This document shows, piece after piece, positions 33,149 to 48,079 of a stretch of DNA of 64,000 nt. The stretch is from Cotesia glomerata (Eukaryota; Arthropoda; Insecta; Hymenoptera; Braconidae). The DNA is taken from NCBI RefSeq assembly GCF_020080835.1, contig NC_058166.1:3596001-3660000 (forward strand), given 5' to 3'. The notes below the pieces were generated by a model. It was not told where the DNA came from, searched no databases, and saw nothing but the letters and a program-made list of their open reading frames with translations. The position numbers and the translations under genes were made by a program. The first letter of the stretch is position 1; every line of letters starts with the position of its first letter.

Positions 33149-34433
33149 TATGACCCAGATTTTACTTTTTGTATTTGAGTACTTTAGTTTATTTTTAGTT
33201 AATTACTTAAAAATTAATAGAAACAATTATTGTTATTAGTGCGGCGATTATTATTTAATTATTGTATTTATTTAGTTAATAATTTTATATTATTGTTACC
33301 GAAGGTATGATTAAATTAAGAAATTAAGCGTGTGAGAAATTATTACGAAGCCGAACGAATTAATTGTAAAAGAAATTAAAATACTGGGAAAATTATTCTA
33401 AGTTCCGAACAAGATTTAGTATGGGAAGGTGATGAATGGATATAAAATGAAAGAATTGACGATTATTATTTTGTAAGAATTAAATTAGGTAAGCGAAAAT
33501 TTTATAAGTCCCGAGGACAATTTAGTATGGAAAAATCAACGAATGGATATATAATGAAGGAAATTGCGATTAAAATAATAAAGAATTGTGAATTTGACGA
33601 AACGAATGGATAGAGAATGAAGAAAATTACGATTAAAATAATAAAGACTTGAGTTTCGAAAATAAAAACTTAGAATTTGGCGAGACGAATGGATGGAAAA
33701 TGAAGGAAATTACGATTAAAATAATAAATAATTATTTTTGAATGCTAGTACGAGAACACCGGATAGGTGTCTAAAACGACTCTTCCTTTTCGTTACAAGA
33801 GAGTTAGGCAAAAAATGATAAACGCCAAAATTTGGCTCGATAAAGGAAGCAGTTCTTTCTCGGGAGAATTACTCGGGCGAATACTCTTCACCAAGTAATT
33901 CCAGAGGATGATACTCTACCTGGAGTCTGACCAAGGCCCAGGTAAGTATCATGAACCGACCGGATGAAAGTGCTTCTCCCCGTGCCGAAGCCTTCAGCTG
34001 AGGTACGGTAGGTGATCATAAGCCGTGTAGGTGGGGGCGAAGAGGACACTCTCCATTCGCTCTCGGGGTAGAGGTTTAGGCCCAGGGGTGACGGCTAGTC
34101 TCCTGGGGAAGCGGGGAACCAGCTTTTGAAGTTTAGTTCGCGATTTTGACGCTCACAGCGAGTGAGAGTATGTGTGAGAAGAGTGTTCTAATATATTGTT
34201 TATATTGTTTAATTTGTTTATATTATTTATATCGTTTATTAACATGATCAGGCCAATAAAGAGGTTTTTCTTTTTTTCTTCGATTTATTTAAAATAAAGT
34301 GTTTTGTTTATTATTTTGTTATTGATAATGTAATCCCCGTTTATGACCCTGGACTCCGGCGAGCAAATTTCGAGCCGGGGACAAATAAATTATTATTTTA
34401 TTTATATAATTTTTGGAAAACGTGGACGTTACA
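33149..34433. mobile_element. Probable solo LTR, 1285 bp, TSD GTAC
   Basis: It is inserted relative to unit II (48078). The 4-bp duplication GTAC flanks it at 33145-33148 and 34434-34437. The ends are TATGAC and GTTACA, near-inverted with two transitions, so the left TG terminus has probably mutated to TA. An AATAAA lies near 34257 and GC-rich leader-like sequence at 33900-34140. No internal coding region is left, as expected after LTR-LTR recombination. It carries several AATGGATA...AATTACGATTAAAATAA-type internal repeats. Confidence 0.6.
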
Positions 34434-34597
34434 GTACCAATAAAATAAAACAAATAGATAATTAAATTAAGTGAATTATTAATAACATCCAAACATATTA
34501 AGTAACTGAATATAATTATACGATTCAACTTCTTCCGGTAATTGCAGGACCAACAACTCACAAGATTTCACAATCATTTGTTTATCTATGCCACACA

Positions 34598-34817
34598 GAA
34601 AAAAAAATGTTCTTAAATCGAGTTTATAATTTTGAAGAATTCAATATTCTTGATTTGAGTAGAAAAATTCTTGATTTAAGGAAATTTTTCCTTGATTTAA
34701 GGAAATTTTACTCGATTCAAGAATTTTTCGTCTTGATTCCAGACAATTACCCTCTTCAAAATTATATTCTTGGTTCAAGAATTTTTCTCTTGAATCGTTA
34801 ATTTTTTTTTTGTCATA
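34598..34817. repeat. MITE-like repeat rich in TTCTTGATTTAAG motifs (unit I)
   Basis: ATTCTTGATT and its inverse recur through about 200 bp, bounded by A-rich and T-rich ends in inverted orientation. The peptides readable on both strands are side effects. The copy in unit II is at 48244-48463. Confidence 0.5.
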
Positions 34818-35154
34818 CTTGCTTCGAAAGTTCAACTTTCGAGCGCTGGGTGGCCTTTTTTCAGCGGCCTAAGCTGCAAAGTTTACTTCCTCCTTTCTTC
34901 CGTACTGTCCTTGTACAGTCGGATGTAATTAAGAACGAAACAAATTAAATTCTAGTATACTGACCACAGATTTTTAGTAAATTTTATTCTTAGTTACTAT
35001 TTAGTGGCGCTGATTATTTCTCTGTTGACAGTTCATTGCGAAGAGATCCTGATGTTAATGAAATAACAACAACGCCAAATTTAATAAAATGTAGACGTAA
35101 TTATTTGCCAACTGTCTCTCGAAAGTTTAAATTACGAAGCAATAATGACAAAAA

Positions 35155-35392
35155 ATAATGTATGTCATTTGGCCACTAAGTGGTGATTTTGACAACGACG
35201 ATTTTACGATATTCGCTTTGAAGTTTGTGACGCGAATGTACGAAAACGAGCGTAAATTTCCGTCCTCGGCTTCGTCTCGGACGTTAAAATTACGCCCGTT
35301 TTCATACATTCCCGCCAGAAACCTTAACCTCATATGGAAACATCATCGTTGTCAGAAAATCGCCACTTTGCGGCCATATGACATAAATTACT
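35155..35392. repeat. Imperfect palindromic MITE (unit I)
   Basis: ATGTCATTTGGCC...GTGGTGATTTT at the left is mirrored at the right by AAAATCGCCAC...GGCCATATGACAT, and the inner part ACGAAAACGAGCGTAAATTT is mirrored by AAATTACGCCCGTTTTCAT. It has no coding function. The copy in unit II is at 48801-49038. Confidence 0.65.
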
Positions 35393-36057
35393 ATTTCAGT
35401 GCAGGATTATAGCCAATGCTTTTTATGCTTTGTAACCTCCTGAAGTCGCGCGAGTCTGACAGTTCTTCCACGGAGCTTTGCGGGACATACTCTTCGATTT
35501 TAAGAAAAAGACGAGTAATAAAAGCGTTAAGACTCTTTTTACACAATTTAAGCTTAAATATTTCTCAAATTGTCCTAATATTCATAATTATGTCCCTTTT
35601 TTACTGCTTGGACATTCAAGCTTCGAGCATGCAAATATTTCCGAAGCAAGAGTGTGCTATGTTTAGATGTTAAATGCAATGTCAATAAACGGCCTAGATA
35701 TCGCATGCCACACTTACAGATGGTAGAAAGAGTGTGACGTGCAATCATCGAACAATTCAATAAACTAATGGCTCATATATTAACGCGTAACGCAGCAAAT
35801 TGTCCCGGGAAATATAGATTTTCTTCGATTCGCAACAACAAATGTTGTCATGGATACTTTGTATGTTATACTGTAATTTTATGAGCTTCCTGGGTCACTA
35901 AGCACTTTACTCTTGAAGAGAGCAGACGTTGAAATCCTCTGAGCAAAATTGCGCAACTCGTAAAATATTTGAGTTCGAGTATTACATTCGGTTAGGTATT
36001 ACATTAGTAATAAAGACTCATTCAATAAAAAACGATTTTATCGTGTCGAAATTAATT

Positions 36058-36168
36058 ATGAGGCAAAAAATTTTTTTTTGTTGTTTGATTGTTACAAGTG
36101 TAGGAGGAAATAGAATGGACATTCACGATACGAAAGGAGATTCTACAGAACGTCTTAAAAGCGATGCG
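36058..36168 (+). CDS. Probable signal-peptide first exon of IR2
   Basis: ATG 36058 opens 37 codons beginning MRQKIFFCCLIVTSVGG, a short hydrophobic signal-peptide-like start, and ends at a strong donor GCG|GTAAGT with phase 0. The next IR exon (45030) begins at phase 0 after TTGTTCACAG and lacks an ATG. Joining the two gives a continuous 603-residue receptor of ordinary IR length. The same exon occurs in unit II. The intron would be about 8.9 kb and full of transposons. This is inference from signals and phase, with no transcript evidence. The stretch 35400-36057 upstream shows no other gene. Confidence 0.6.
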
Positions 36169-36844
36169 GTAAGTCTTAATATTTATATGATTCTTGTAAA
36201 AAAATTCTATTTAACTTTCCGTTAAGATATTTTGAAATTTTTATAAAATTCGAAGATAATTAATATTAATTTTATTCTTAAGAATAAAGGTTGTATAAAA
36301 ATTAGAAAAATCCAAGATACATGACTCATTCTGCTCATTTGACCGTAAAAAATATAAAAAATGTAAAATGTAAAAAAAACTCTTTCCAAATCACCGTAAA
36401 AAAAAAAATTTTCTTTATAGAGCATTTGTAAATGTGAATTTTGTTGAAAAATTAATAAACGGAGTAACTTTAAGTACGATTACTTCTTAAATAAAAATTT
36501 AAAAAAATTGGTTGTCTTTAAAGTCGGTTTACGGACGATAGTTTTACGTGGTAACGTCATAAAGAAACATTGATGAAAAATTGCGTACTTTCATGAATTG
36601 AATTGAATTATTATCACTGAATTATCATTATTTTGTATTTAAAAATAAGAAAATTTAGAATATTTAAAAATTATTTTAACAAAAAAAAAAGACTTATTGA
36701 TACATTGTTAATCAAAAATTGATACAATAATTTAATAATTGATATGATTATTATTATTTATAATTAATATTAATTATTTTATTAATTTATCGTTGATAAT
36801 TATTATTAATTTATTTATTTATAATTGATATTATTTATTAACAA
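36169..36844. other. AT-rich DNA, inferred IR2 intron 1, no recognised feature
   Basis: The match to unit II ends near 36355. The rest is AT-rich with ATTATTAAT-type low complexity. Confidence 0.5.
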
Positions 36845-37205
36845 CTAGACGACCCGGTGAATTTCGTATCATACATATATTTGTGAAAAGTATAGTCAAA
36901 ACTTAATACAAAATTTTTATTTACATTAAATGCAACATAGTTATACACTTAATTAATTTAAAGCTTTCTGATGGACTACATTTTTTATCTTTTTTGCGGT
37001 GCGTAAATATATAAAGATAGTGGTTTTCCGACTCACGAACACGCGACGTATAATTTCCCATGCACGAAACACGGAAACTACGATTTGATTTCGCAAATTT
37101 TCAATGACTGGCCTGGCGATTTATTGATGGTCGTCAGTGCGGCTTGAGCGTGACATAACTCGTCCCACATTTAGTTAACTTCGACAACCTAAGTCAGGTC
37201 GTCTT
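36845..37205 (-). pseudogene. Helitron helicase C-terminal relic and 3' end
   Basis: On the minus strand, from about 37170, the frame reads TINKSPGQSL, a stop, then CFVHGKLYVACS, a stop, then VGKPLSLYIFTH. This is the conserved C-terminal end of the PIF1-type helicase of insect Helitrons (normally TINKSQGQ ... HGQLYVACSRVGKP). The second stop is TGA where CGA (Arg) is expected. About 70 bp after the frame ends, the strand reaches GGGTCGTCTAG followed by T, which fits the CTRR-T Helitron 3' terminus at 36845-36848. It is long dead. Confidence 0.7.
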
Positions 37206-37532
37206 ATCCTTGATATTTTGAAACAATAACAATAAAAAAGTTCATGCGCACTGACAAACTGATGATAGATTTTATTAATCGGCTTGAAATTAATTTATTT
37301 CTTTTAACAACTAACTGACACTTTTTTTTATTTCTGAAAACAAAACAGACCAAAAAGATCGGACCTCACTTCACAGCTAGGAACGGACCCAAAGAGATCG
37401 GACCTCATTACTCAGCTCAGAACATTGTATATTGGAAAACTAAATTGTCGTTTTTAGTATTTTCTATTGTTTATTATTTATGTTTTTCACCGTTTAAACC
37501 TTCCCTGAACTTCCAGAATTTCCTGTTTCTCT

Positions 37533-38235
37533 TGAGATTTTGTCAAATTTTATATCTGTAGGAACTGATATTTGAAGAATTTGAATTTTTTGACAATTAA
37601 TACCCCCGTACTCTTATGTGAGGGAGGAATTTCACAAGATCCTATTCAAGATGATTTCTACATTATAAATAAAAGATTCTTACAAAACTTCGAGTCCATA
37701 GGAACTATTGTTTGGAAATGATAGTTTTTCATTGCTGACGTCCCCGCAATCCCTTTTGGGGTTAGAACTTGATAAAATCCATTCTTAACTGAACTTAAAA
37801 TTATACACGAAGATTCCTACCAAATTTAGAGTCTGTAAAAAGTTACAGTTTGGAGATAGAAATTTAACATTCTAACACCCACCCCCGCAATTCTTATTAG
37901 GGGTGGGTTGTTGTAAAATCCGCTCTTAGATAATTTCCGCACCACATATGGAAGACTCCAACTAAATTTGCCGTCTGTAGGATCTATAGTTTGAGAGGTA
38001 AAAGTTTTCATTGTTAATATCTGCCCCCGCAACCCCATGTGGAGTGAGCTATCGTGAAATTCGTCCATAGATTATTTCTATATCTCTTACGGAAGATTCC
38101 TATCAAATTTGGGGTCCATAGGATCCATAGTTTAAAAACGGGAATTGGTCATTGTTAACGCCCCCGCAATCTTCTTTGGGGGAGGATTTTTTGAAAATTT
38201 TTTTACATACTAACCTTCTCCTGAAAATTCTGAAG
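37533..38235. repeat. Diverged minisatellite, about five units of 140 bp
   Basis: Units start near 37533, 37672, 37809, 37951 and 38092, each with a GAAGATTCCTACCAAATTT-like start, a GTCTATAGGATC-like block and a CCCCCGCAA block. They are far more diverged from one another than the 101-bp satellite units. Non-coding. The stretch 37206-37532 before it has no recognised feature apart from two AAAGATCGGACCTCA-like motifs (37360-37410). Confidence 0.7.
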
Positions 38236-38239
38236 ACAA

Positions 38240-38566
38240 CAAAAAGAAAAATTAGGAAAACGGTTGACCCTGGAGGCCATCTCTGCAACTTCTCGCCAAC
38301 TCTATACCTAAACGCTCGAAATTGCACTTATCACATTTTTGAGCTCTTCGAGCACATAAATACAATTTGTGTGTTATTTTGAGCTCTCCGAGCTCAAAAA
38401 ATAGCTTTTGTATGCTTTTGAGCTCTTCGAGCTCGAAAATTTGATAGGAGTTTGATAAAGCACTATTTTTTGAATTTTCAAATTGCAATAACTTTTGAAT
38501 GAATGAACCGATTTTTACGCGATTTACGGCATTCAACGCAGTTCTTTAAGTTATTTGAAAAATCTA
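38240..38566. repeat. Landing-pad arm fragment
   Basis: A further diverged copy of the arm (ACGGTTGACCCTGGAGGCCA ..., GAGCTC-rich), truncated where the TTAC microsatellite begins. Confidence 0.65.
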
Positions 38567-38605
38567 TAAGCATAGACTGGTCAGACTAAATTACTTACTT
38601 TTACA

Positions 38606-38610
<5 letters not shown>

Positions 38611-38662
<52 letters not shown>
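38611..38662. repeat. (TTAC)n microsatellite at the left boundary of duplication unit II
   Basis: About 13 ACTT/TTAC tetramers; similarity to unit I starts at the next base (AGGACAGTTAAT). Confidence 0.85.
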
Positions 38663-38663
<1 letters not shown>

Positions 38664-38929
38664 GGACAGTTAATAAATTCTATCATGCGTTTAGGATGAC
38701 TTATTTTAAGGATGCAAGATTATGTCCAAAAAATAAAACAAAGTTGAAATTAATTTATTATTTAATTTTTCCACGTCATGCATTTGATTTTAATATACTA
38801 GAAATTACAATATTCTGTGTCTGCATAACTTTACTTTATAAAGAAGTTGCAAAAAACAAAAAAAATTTTTTTTTAATTCAAAAATTTTTTTTTTTAATTT
38901 AAAAATTTATATTCTGAAAAAAACAATTA

Positions 38930-41440
<2,511 letters not shown>

Positions 41441-42262
41441 CCAGATAGCAGAATTATTTCTTGGCAAACGCAGATAGTCATTCCTGACATCACCTCTCGT
41501 TAATGTAACCGGCAAAAATTCTAATTTTGATCTAAATAATTGATTATAATTTAATTTAATTTCTTTATACAATAGACAACCTATAAAATAATCTCTTCTC
41601 GCATTAAGTTTTAACCAGCCCAATTCTTTATAATATGGAGTAGTGTGCTCAAATCTTGAAATTTTGAAAATATACCTAATACAAGAATTTATTTTACGCT
41701 GCAATTTATGCTGTAATTTGCCTGAAATATTTGTGTAAGCAGCACAGCAGTAATCGAAGATAGGAAAAATCAAAGTCGTGACCAATTTTATGCGTAATTG
41801 TTCATTAAAAATTTCGTTATTGATTTTCAATTGCGCTAACTTTTTGCCTATTCAATTGCGTTAATTTTTTGCGTACTTCCGAGAATAAAGGCACTTGTTT
41901 TTAAAGCATTTAATTTCAGACAGTTGAAACTACACCAATCAACAATCTTTTGTATTTCATCATTCAGCATAACAACATATTCATTTATTTGCGACAGGCA
42001 ACATGAAATATATATAATTAGATCGTCTGCATAAAATAAATAATGATAATTTAATCGCTTAGCAAGATCAGAAATGTATAAAGTAAAAAGTAAAGGACCG
42101 AGCACACTACCCTGAGGTACGCCATTCAGAATATCTTTCCAAGACGATTTATTGTTGTTATAATAAACCGACTGCCTTCTCTGAGTCAAGTAAGACTTTA
42201 TCCAATTTATTGTTAAATCAGAAAAGTTCATGTGTAATAATTTATGCAATAGTAGGATAAAA
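41441..42262 (-). pseudogene. Reverse-transcriptase relic of a Jockey/CR1-like element (unit II)
   Basis: Same relic as 23886-24690 but slightly better preserved: MHKLLHMNFSDLTINWIKSY, GVPQGSVLGPLLFTLYISDL and FYADDLIIY with the catalytic YADD intact, then a frame change and a C-terminal part with DYCCAAYTNISGKLQHKL. It lacks the endonuclease and upstream RT motifs. It was present before the segmental duplication. Confidence 0.82.
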
Positions 42263-42440
42263 AAAAATAAGATGTATCACAAACGTTGAGACAAAATTTT
42301 TATTTATACAAAAAATTTCTCTTAAGCCAATAAACCACGCGGATAAGAATTTATTTGCCTAAGCCTTTAAATAAAATGGTGTCCAGCTCAGAATATTCCA
42401 CGTCCGCGGGGACAGAATCACTCATATTTCCCAATTAATT

Positions 42441-44557
42441 TGTAACGGGTGTTTTTTCCGCTCATTAGCCCCTTAATTAATTTAATAGAAATAAAACAAT
42501 ACCTAGCAAAAATGATTTTAAATTAACAAGGGCGCCACCAGGATTTTGTATCTCGGTTCCTGGAACCGGAAACCAGAGCTGAGCTTATAATCTACAGGGA
42601 GAGAGAGTGGAGGAAGGTGGTCTGAAAGTAATAAATTTTTATTTAAGAAAAATGACCGGTATTTATTTAACAACAAAATATGACAACAACTCGTGCCCTT
42701 GCGCGTACACCGCTCACTTACAGCTAATTTACTTACAACTAAACTTACTTCACGCTTTCCCCCGGAAAGTCGCTACTACAACTTATATCTAACGGAGGAT
42801 TTCGGGCTAAAACCGGCGACTCCGACTTATCAACAAGACACCTCGTACAAAGACATCAGTGTACGAGGGCTTATCAACAACGCCTGGCTACAGAAGCAAC
42901 AGCCTAGTGACTGCAACGTAAGCCAAGATGCCTCTGCAGCTCACGCACACACTCCACACTATCCTTACGTCGCGCTGTCCACCGGACCCTCACGCTCTAT
43001 CAAAATTCTTAATCCTGACGGTACCCTCTTATGGAGCGTCTATACCGCAGTTTCTAACTAAGTCGCGTTGTCCACCGGACCCTCACGCTCTATGCCAGCG
43101 AAACACCTCGCAAACGGACTGCTCGCTCGCGAAGGAACGCTGGTAGCATTCACACACACATAACCCACGCGTCTCACACACACACACACTGACTCTACTT
43201 TACTTTTATTTTCTGGATTACAAAATTAAACTCCGAAAAAGTCAACGTTCAATTCTTACTAAAATTATTCAGTCATTAGCTCGAGATTAAAATCATAAAC
43301 AATTTTCACAACTAATAATTCAATTCTCAAAAAATCTACACTAAAAACCGACGCTTGAATTTATTCCAAATTATCCACGAGTTTAATACTCAGCATTAAA
43401 TAAAATTTTAGGAACAATATTGACGTAAAATTTTACTCTAATTTCAACTCGTAATTTTATTTCTTAAATTTTGAATAAATTCTTAAGAATAATTCTTTGT
43501 AAAATTCTAACTAAATTTTCTCGGACGTAATCCACACTGATAAATAGTTTTTATAAATAATTCCAATAATAATTTTAGTCTTCCATAGTTCAATATATAA
43601 ATGACCACGTGGAATTTTTCGATTTATAAATAATTAATAAAACAATTTGTCTCAATATAAAATAAATTCACGAAAAATTATCCACGGTTAATTCGATCTC
43701 AATTGCGTTGAAACTCAGTAGCCGATTCTCAATACTTAATTTTCCAAATAATAAAATAGTTTCCAAAATTAATACGATATCAATATTTAATTCAAGATAA
43801 TAAATAGTCTTAATAAAAGATAATTCAATTGTTGTAAATAGTAATAATAATCCAGTTGTTAATTTTACGATTTATTGCGTAATAAAATTCACAAGGAATT
43901 TGCGTGCTCAAAATGGATGCCGGCGTTCGTTACCGCGTAGCACGTTTTGACCTCAGGTATTGAATACTATGTCGTGTCGATTGAAACCTTCTCGATGTTC
44001 AGAATTTAATTAATATAAAATAGATTTATTTAAACCAATCGAAGATGTTAATAATTATTAACCAGCTGTATTAATAAAATTAATTATTCACGACTTGCAA
44101 ACCCAAGAGGTCTAAAACATTCCTCGGGTATAAACCCCCAGGAGGAACGCTCCCAGCAATTAACGAATCAATTCAATTAAATAATTAATTATTATTGAGC
44201 AAAATTATTAAACAATTGAATTATCCAAACTTGAATAAATAAAATGAGAAGTAGTGTATTTGATGAGCCGAGTATATGGCCCCAAGGCTCATCATTACCA
44301 AAGTCCAATACCTGGTGTAAATTTGGTTGAAGAAACTCTATGGTTGATACTCGCTTCCTCCTTTGGACTTCTTGATGTTACTCGTTCCAACACTTTACTA
44401 CTTCTCCGGATACCACGCATGGCTCGTCTATATAACGACCCCAAAAATACCCCCTCCTGCTCTCTCTCTAGGCCCGAAGATCGATGCGCTCAAATGCTAG
44501 TCGAAAAGTTATCGATCTCTGGCGACTTATCGATTAAGGGTAATTTACCCTGTTACA
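42441..44557. mobile_element. LTR-like insertion, 2117 bp, TSD AATT (probable solo LTR)
   Basis: It starts TGTAACGGGTG and ends CCCTGTTACA, an inverted TGTAAC/GTTACA pair. The 4-bp direct repeat AATT (42437-42440 and 44558-44561) flanks it, and unit I has the empty site CCAATTAATTTATCTT. This is typical of Gypsy-type LTRs. It contains an internal direct repeat (about 42971-43000 and 43063-43094, GTCCACCGGACCCTCACGCT), a CTATATAA at about 44428 and AATAAA near 44236. It is long for a solo LTR and has no convincing coding region; the 119-codon ORF at 44254 has no recognisable domain. Confidence 0.6.
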
Positions 44558-45029
44558 AATTTATCTTATTTACTTACAATTGCTGCTGCAAAAATCCTGT
44601 GACCCTTGGTTGACCCTTGAAATCCAACAATGATGATGGAAATACACCGTACACAGTACAGGTGGTTATTAGTAATTCATTAATGATATGTAGATAGTGG
44701 TAATTGCAATCAACTAAACTTTATCACACAAAATATGCACTTTTAATATAAACTTGTGATACTTCAGTAACGCAAATTAACAGTAAAAATAAAATAGTTA
44801 TAACAATAGAATAAATACTAATTGGCAAGTAATGACCTAATTATGATAAGTTAGTAATAATAAGTGTTAGAAATATCTAGGATGATTAGTGGTAGATTTG
44901 GTGAGTAGACACCTAATAGTGATAATAGAAGTAATGTAAAAATGACTAAGAAATGTAACGTGGTTGTTGACACCAGGGTATAGATCGGAGTAAAATAATA
45001 AATTGTAAAAAATTATTCATTGTTCACAG

Positions 45030-46809
45030 AGGGAGTTGGTTGAAACGTGTCTGACGAATAATTCGAATCCTGTGATGATCTCCAAAGAATTATTCGACTC
45101 TAACTGGAATTCAGAAAAAAATCCACTAATTATAATTGACAACGTATTCCAAAAGCAGATCACAGGTTTTCTTCCTGCGTATCCACCGTACGTGCTTTTT
45201 TTTCAGTCGATCGAAAGTCTGAAGGGAATTGTTAATCATCTCAAGAAATCGACACTGTGGAGCATTAAATCACCCTTTGTGATCGTGGAAACCGAATCAC
45301 GTTGCAAAAATACTAGGAGAGTTCTAGAATTCATGTGGAAACAGGATTTATTGTCAGTCTATTACTTGTGCAACAAAAAAGATTTGACGGCTATCTTCAC
45401 GCTGAATCCTTATGCAAGTTATGCTCCAAAGCCGTGGGTCCTAATTGAGGAATTTGGTGACAGTAACAAGAATATAACCTTCTACAGCTTACAATATTCA
45501 AAAGGTACTTTGATTATTAAACATTTTTTTACATCAATAAGTTTGACTTTCAGTTATTTATAATCCAGTATAATTGTTTTCAGACCCAGAACTTTGTAAA
45601 AGTATAACTTTCGAAAAGAGGGATCATTTAAAAAGTGTGGACATAAAGTTTATATCTTTCTCTTCTACATATAAGTCATTACAGAAAAAATTTCATGATG
45701 TTCGACTAAAACTACTTTTAGAAAAGAAAATAATCAATATATACCATATACCGGCTAATATTAATGCTACCCCGATACTAGATATTGCTAAATATCCAAA
45801 TTCATTTCAATTAACGCAAGGTTTCATTCAACAATTAGTTGACCGAACACATGACGTTCTTGGAACATTGATGCCAATAACAGAAACTGATTCTAAGTAT
45901 GTAGATGTCGTTACATACTATCAACACGAGTATGAGATCTTCATCATGACCAAAAAGGAAGTTTATTTTACAGTAATCAACGAAATATCTAGCGATGTAG
46001 ACTTTGTAGTTATGACAATCGCGGTGTTCGTTATGTTCACGATAGCTTTGGTGCTCATCAACAGAGAAGACATATGCGAGGCTCTGATGGATAGCATGAG
46101 ATTGGTAGTCAGCATGGGACTTGAATCTCCGCTTAACCGACTGGCGATGAAGTTCGTATTCTTTTGTGGATTTCTGTTCGCATTCTTGATAGTTTCCGAC
46201 TTTCAGGGCCATGTATCTGCAATCCTGTCAAAGCCTATGAGACGCAATGTCGAAACGCTAGAAGACCTCTACAAAAATAAGTTCCATGTGTACTATCTTG
46301 AGAAACTAAGACCTGATATTATTAATAAACAGTTGTGGGTCACTGATGAAGACAAAAAATATCTTCATCCGATTGATACTGCGCAGATGTATGGATGTTT
46401 TGAACGCGTGAAAACGAATGTTACAACAGCTTGTATACATTTAAAAAATTTTATACTGCGTTCCGCTGCTGATACCACTAACGTGTATATGTCAAAAATG
46501 CCAATCTTAAAGAAGCAATTCGTTAATTGGGCCAGGAAAAACTGGCCCTTAAAGAGTAAGTTCGATAAAGTGGCGTTGGAGACTTTAGAATCTGGGATAG
46601 CAGCAGAGCTGGTATTAGAAAAACGAGATAAAAAAAAACTGGACAAAAAAAAAAAAATGAATCGGATAAAAGCCAGGGAAGACTATGACCAATTCGACTA
46701 CGATGAGTTGGTATTCATTTATTATTTTGTCGGATTTCTTTCTGCATTTGGGGCTATAGTATATGTGATTGAAATCATATGGGCGAGATGTATTAGAATT
46801 CATTTATAA
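45030..46809 (+). CDS. IR2: divergent ionotropic receptor (chemosensory iGluR-like), exons 2-3
   Basis: Exons 45030-45504 and 45584-46809, intron 45505-45583 (79 bp, GT-AG). With the proposed first exon at 36058-36168 the protein has 603 residues: signal peptide, N-terminal region, S1 lobe, M1, pore, M2, S2 lobe and M3 near the C-terminus. It would act as a tuning subunit in sensory dendrites, usually with a co-receptor IR; that is family knowledge. It differs from IR1 at 2 residues in exon 2 and 20 in exon 3, the latter confined to exon-3 residues 15-91 and 288-334. The stretch in between, including M1-M2, is identical. A Lys-rich run precedes M3. Confidence 0.82.
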
Positions 46810-47012
46810 TTTAAACTCTGATACCGTGCACATATATCTGATCACTTTATTTGTGTTTTAATTGTGAATTAATAATTGTTAATCAGTGACTTGTGTGTTT
46901 TCAAATATTGAGTGACGTTTCGACAGTTGTTATTAATTTTAATTTAAAGGATATGAAATTTTTGTGCGGAAAATCAAAGATTGAAAAATTTTTACACATA
47001 TATGGTACCGGT

Positions 47013-47580
47013 GGGTAATAAGGCCTAGCTAAGAGAGATTTTGAAAAAAATCCAATGTTGCATTTAATTATATAAATGTATCATTCATCCTTATTTTAAT
47101 ACATTAGCTATAAAATATAATGAAGTAATGGTAATTTTTACCATAAACAAATACAAAATTGAACTTTTTCAAAAACCTTACGAATTGGCCTTATTTTACT
47201 ACGGTAGGGTAATAAAACCCATGAGTTAAACATACTTAAAATAGTCATATTATACTCAATAAAATTGATATGAGAGACCAATCATCACTAAAATTTAGCA
47301 ACAATACTTTTTAAGATGTTAATAAAAATTAGATCAATGATTTTAAATGATTAAATATAAAATTATAAAAAATGCTTACCATTTACTCAAACTGTTTTTT
47401 AGGAATTCTTCCGCAATACGAAAATATATAACGGATGATGAAATATAGAAGACAGGGGACGTGGTATCGGGATTCTATAAACTTGTCGCGATATTTCTAT
47501 GCTAGACGCTTCTACTAGAGGAGCCTTTAGCGAAAGTGGTCATTTTAAATATCATTTCTGTCACTGAGGCCTTATTACCC
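47013..47580. mobile_element. MITE-like element with GGGTAATAAGGCCT inverted ends (unit II)
   Basis: Copy of 27336-27903; inverted ends at 47013-47026 and 47567-47580. Confidence 0.7.
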
Positions 47581-48079
47581 GCGAGTATCTTACTAATCAA
47601 AATATATAGGTCATTTTATCTCAAATCGATTAATGATTGAAATCAACCTCTTTTGATTTCGATTAAACTCTGTGAAAAGTTTTTTTCAATAATAAATCAA
47701 AGTTTCACCAAAGGAAAAAAATTATGCTCAAAATTTATTCAACTTTGGCCTTCTTGAAAATTTTTTTGGCCCAATAAATCGTTATTTTCTTTGTCGGTGG
47801 GGCTACTTAACAAAAAGTTTTCTGACAACTTTGGAAAAAATTAAAATAGCGCAAAAAAATTATTGATAACTGTACATGATTTTCTTTCAATAAGTATGAT
47901 ATTCAAAATATTTCACCTGTAATATTTATCAGCACTTAAAAATAAAAGTCAAACAATTTAGACATCATTGGTTATCGAATCCTACGATATGAATAAACTC
48001 ATAACTAGAAATCTCAAATGGACATGAACGGAATAAATCGGACGGTTGAGCATGAAAATACTCGATCATTTATTTACAC

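Larger units (their letters stand above)
15262..36355. repeat. Segmental duplication, unit I
   Basis: This segment matches 38663-50000 nearly base for base from AGGACAGTTAATAAATTCTA through the IR exons, flanking transposon relics and the signal-peptide exon. It is longer because of private insertions: B1 (16.6-20.8 kb), the satellite foldback (21.68-23.27 kb), the gap and retrotransposon (27.99-31.85 kb), the palindrome (31.90-32.77 kb) and a solo LTR (33.15-34.43 kb). Removing these, and the LTR private to unit II, leaves both units at about 9.2 kb. Confidence 0.9.

Noticed and set aside
35416..35673. Possible small conserved protein genes in the duplicated flank
   Set aside because: A 1-bp difference in the T run between the two units changes the frame; no domain; conservation only reflects recent duplication.
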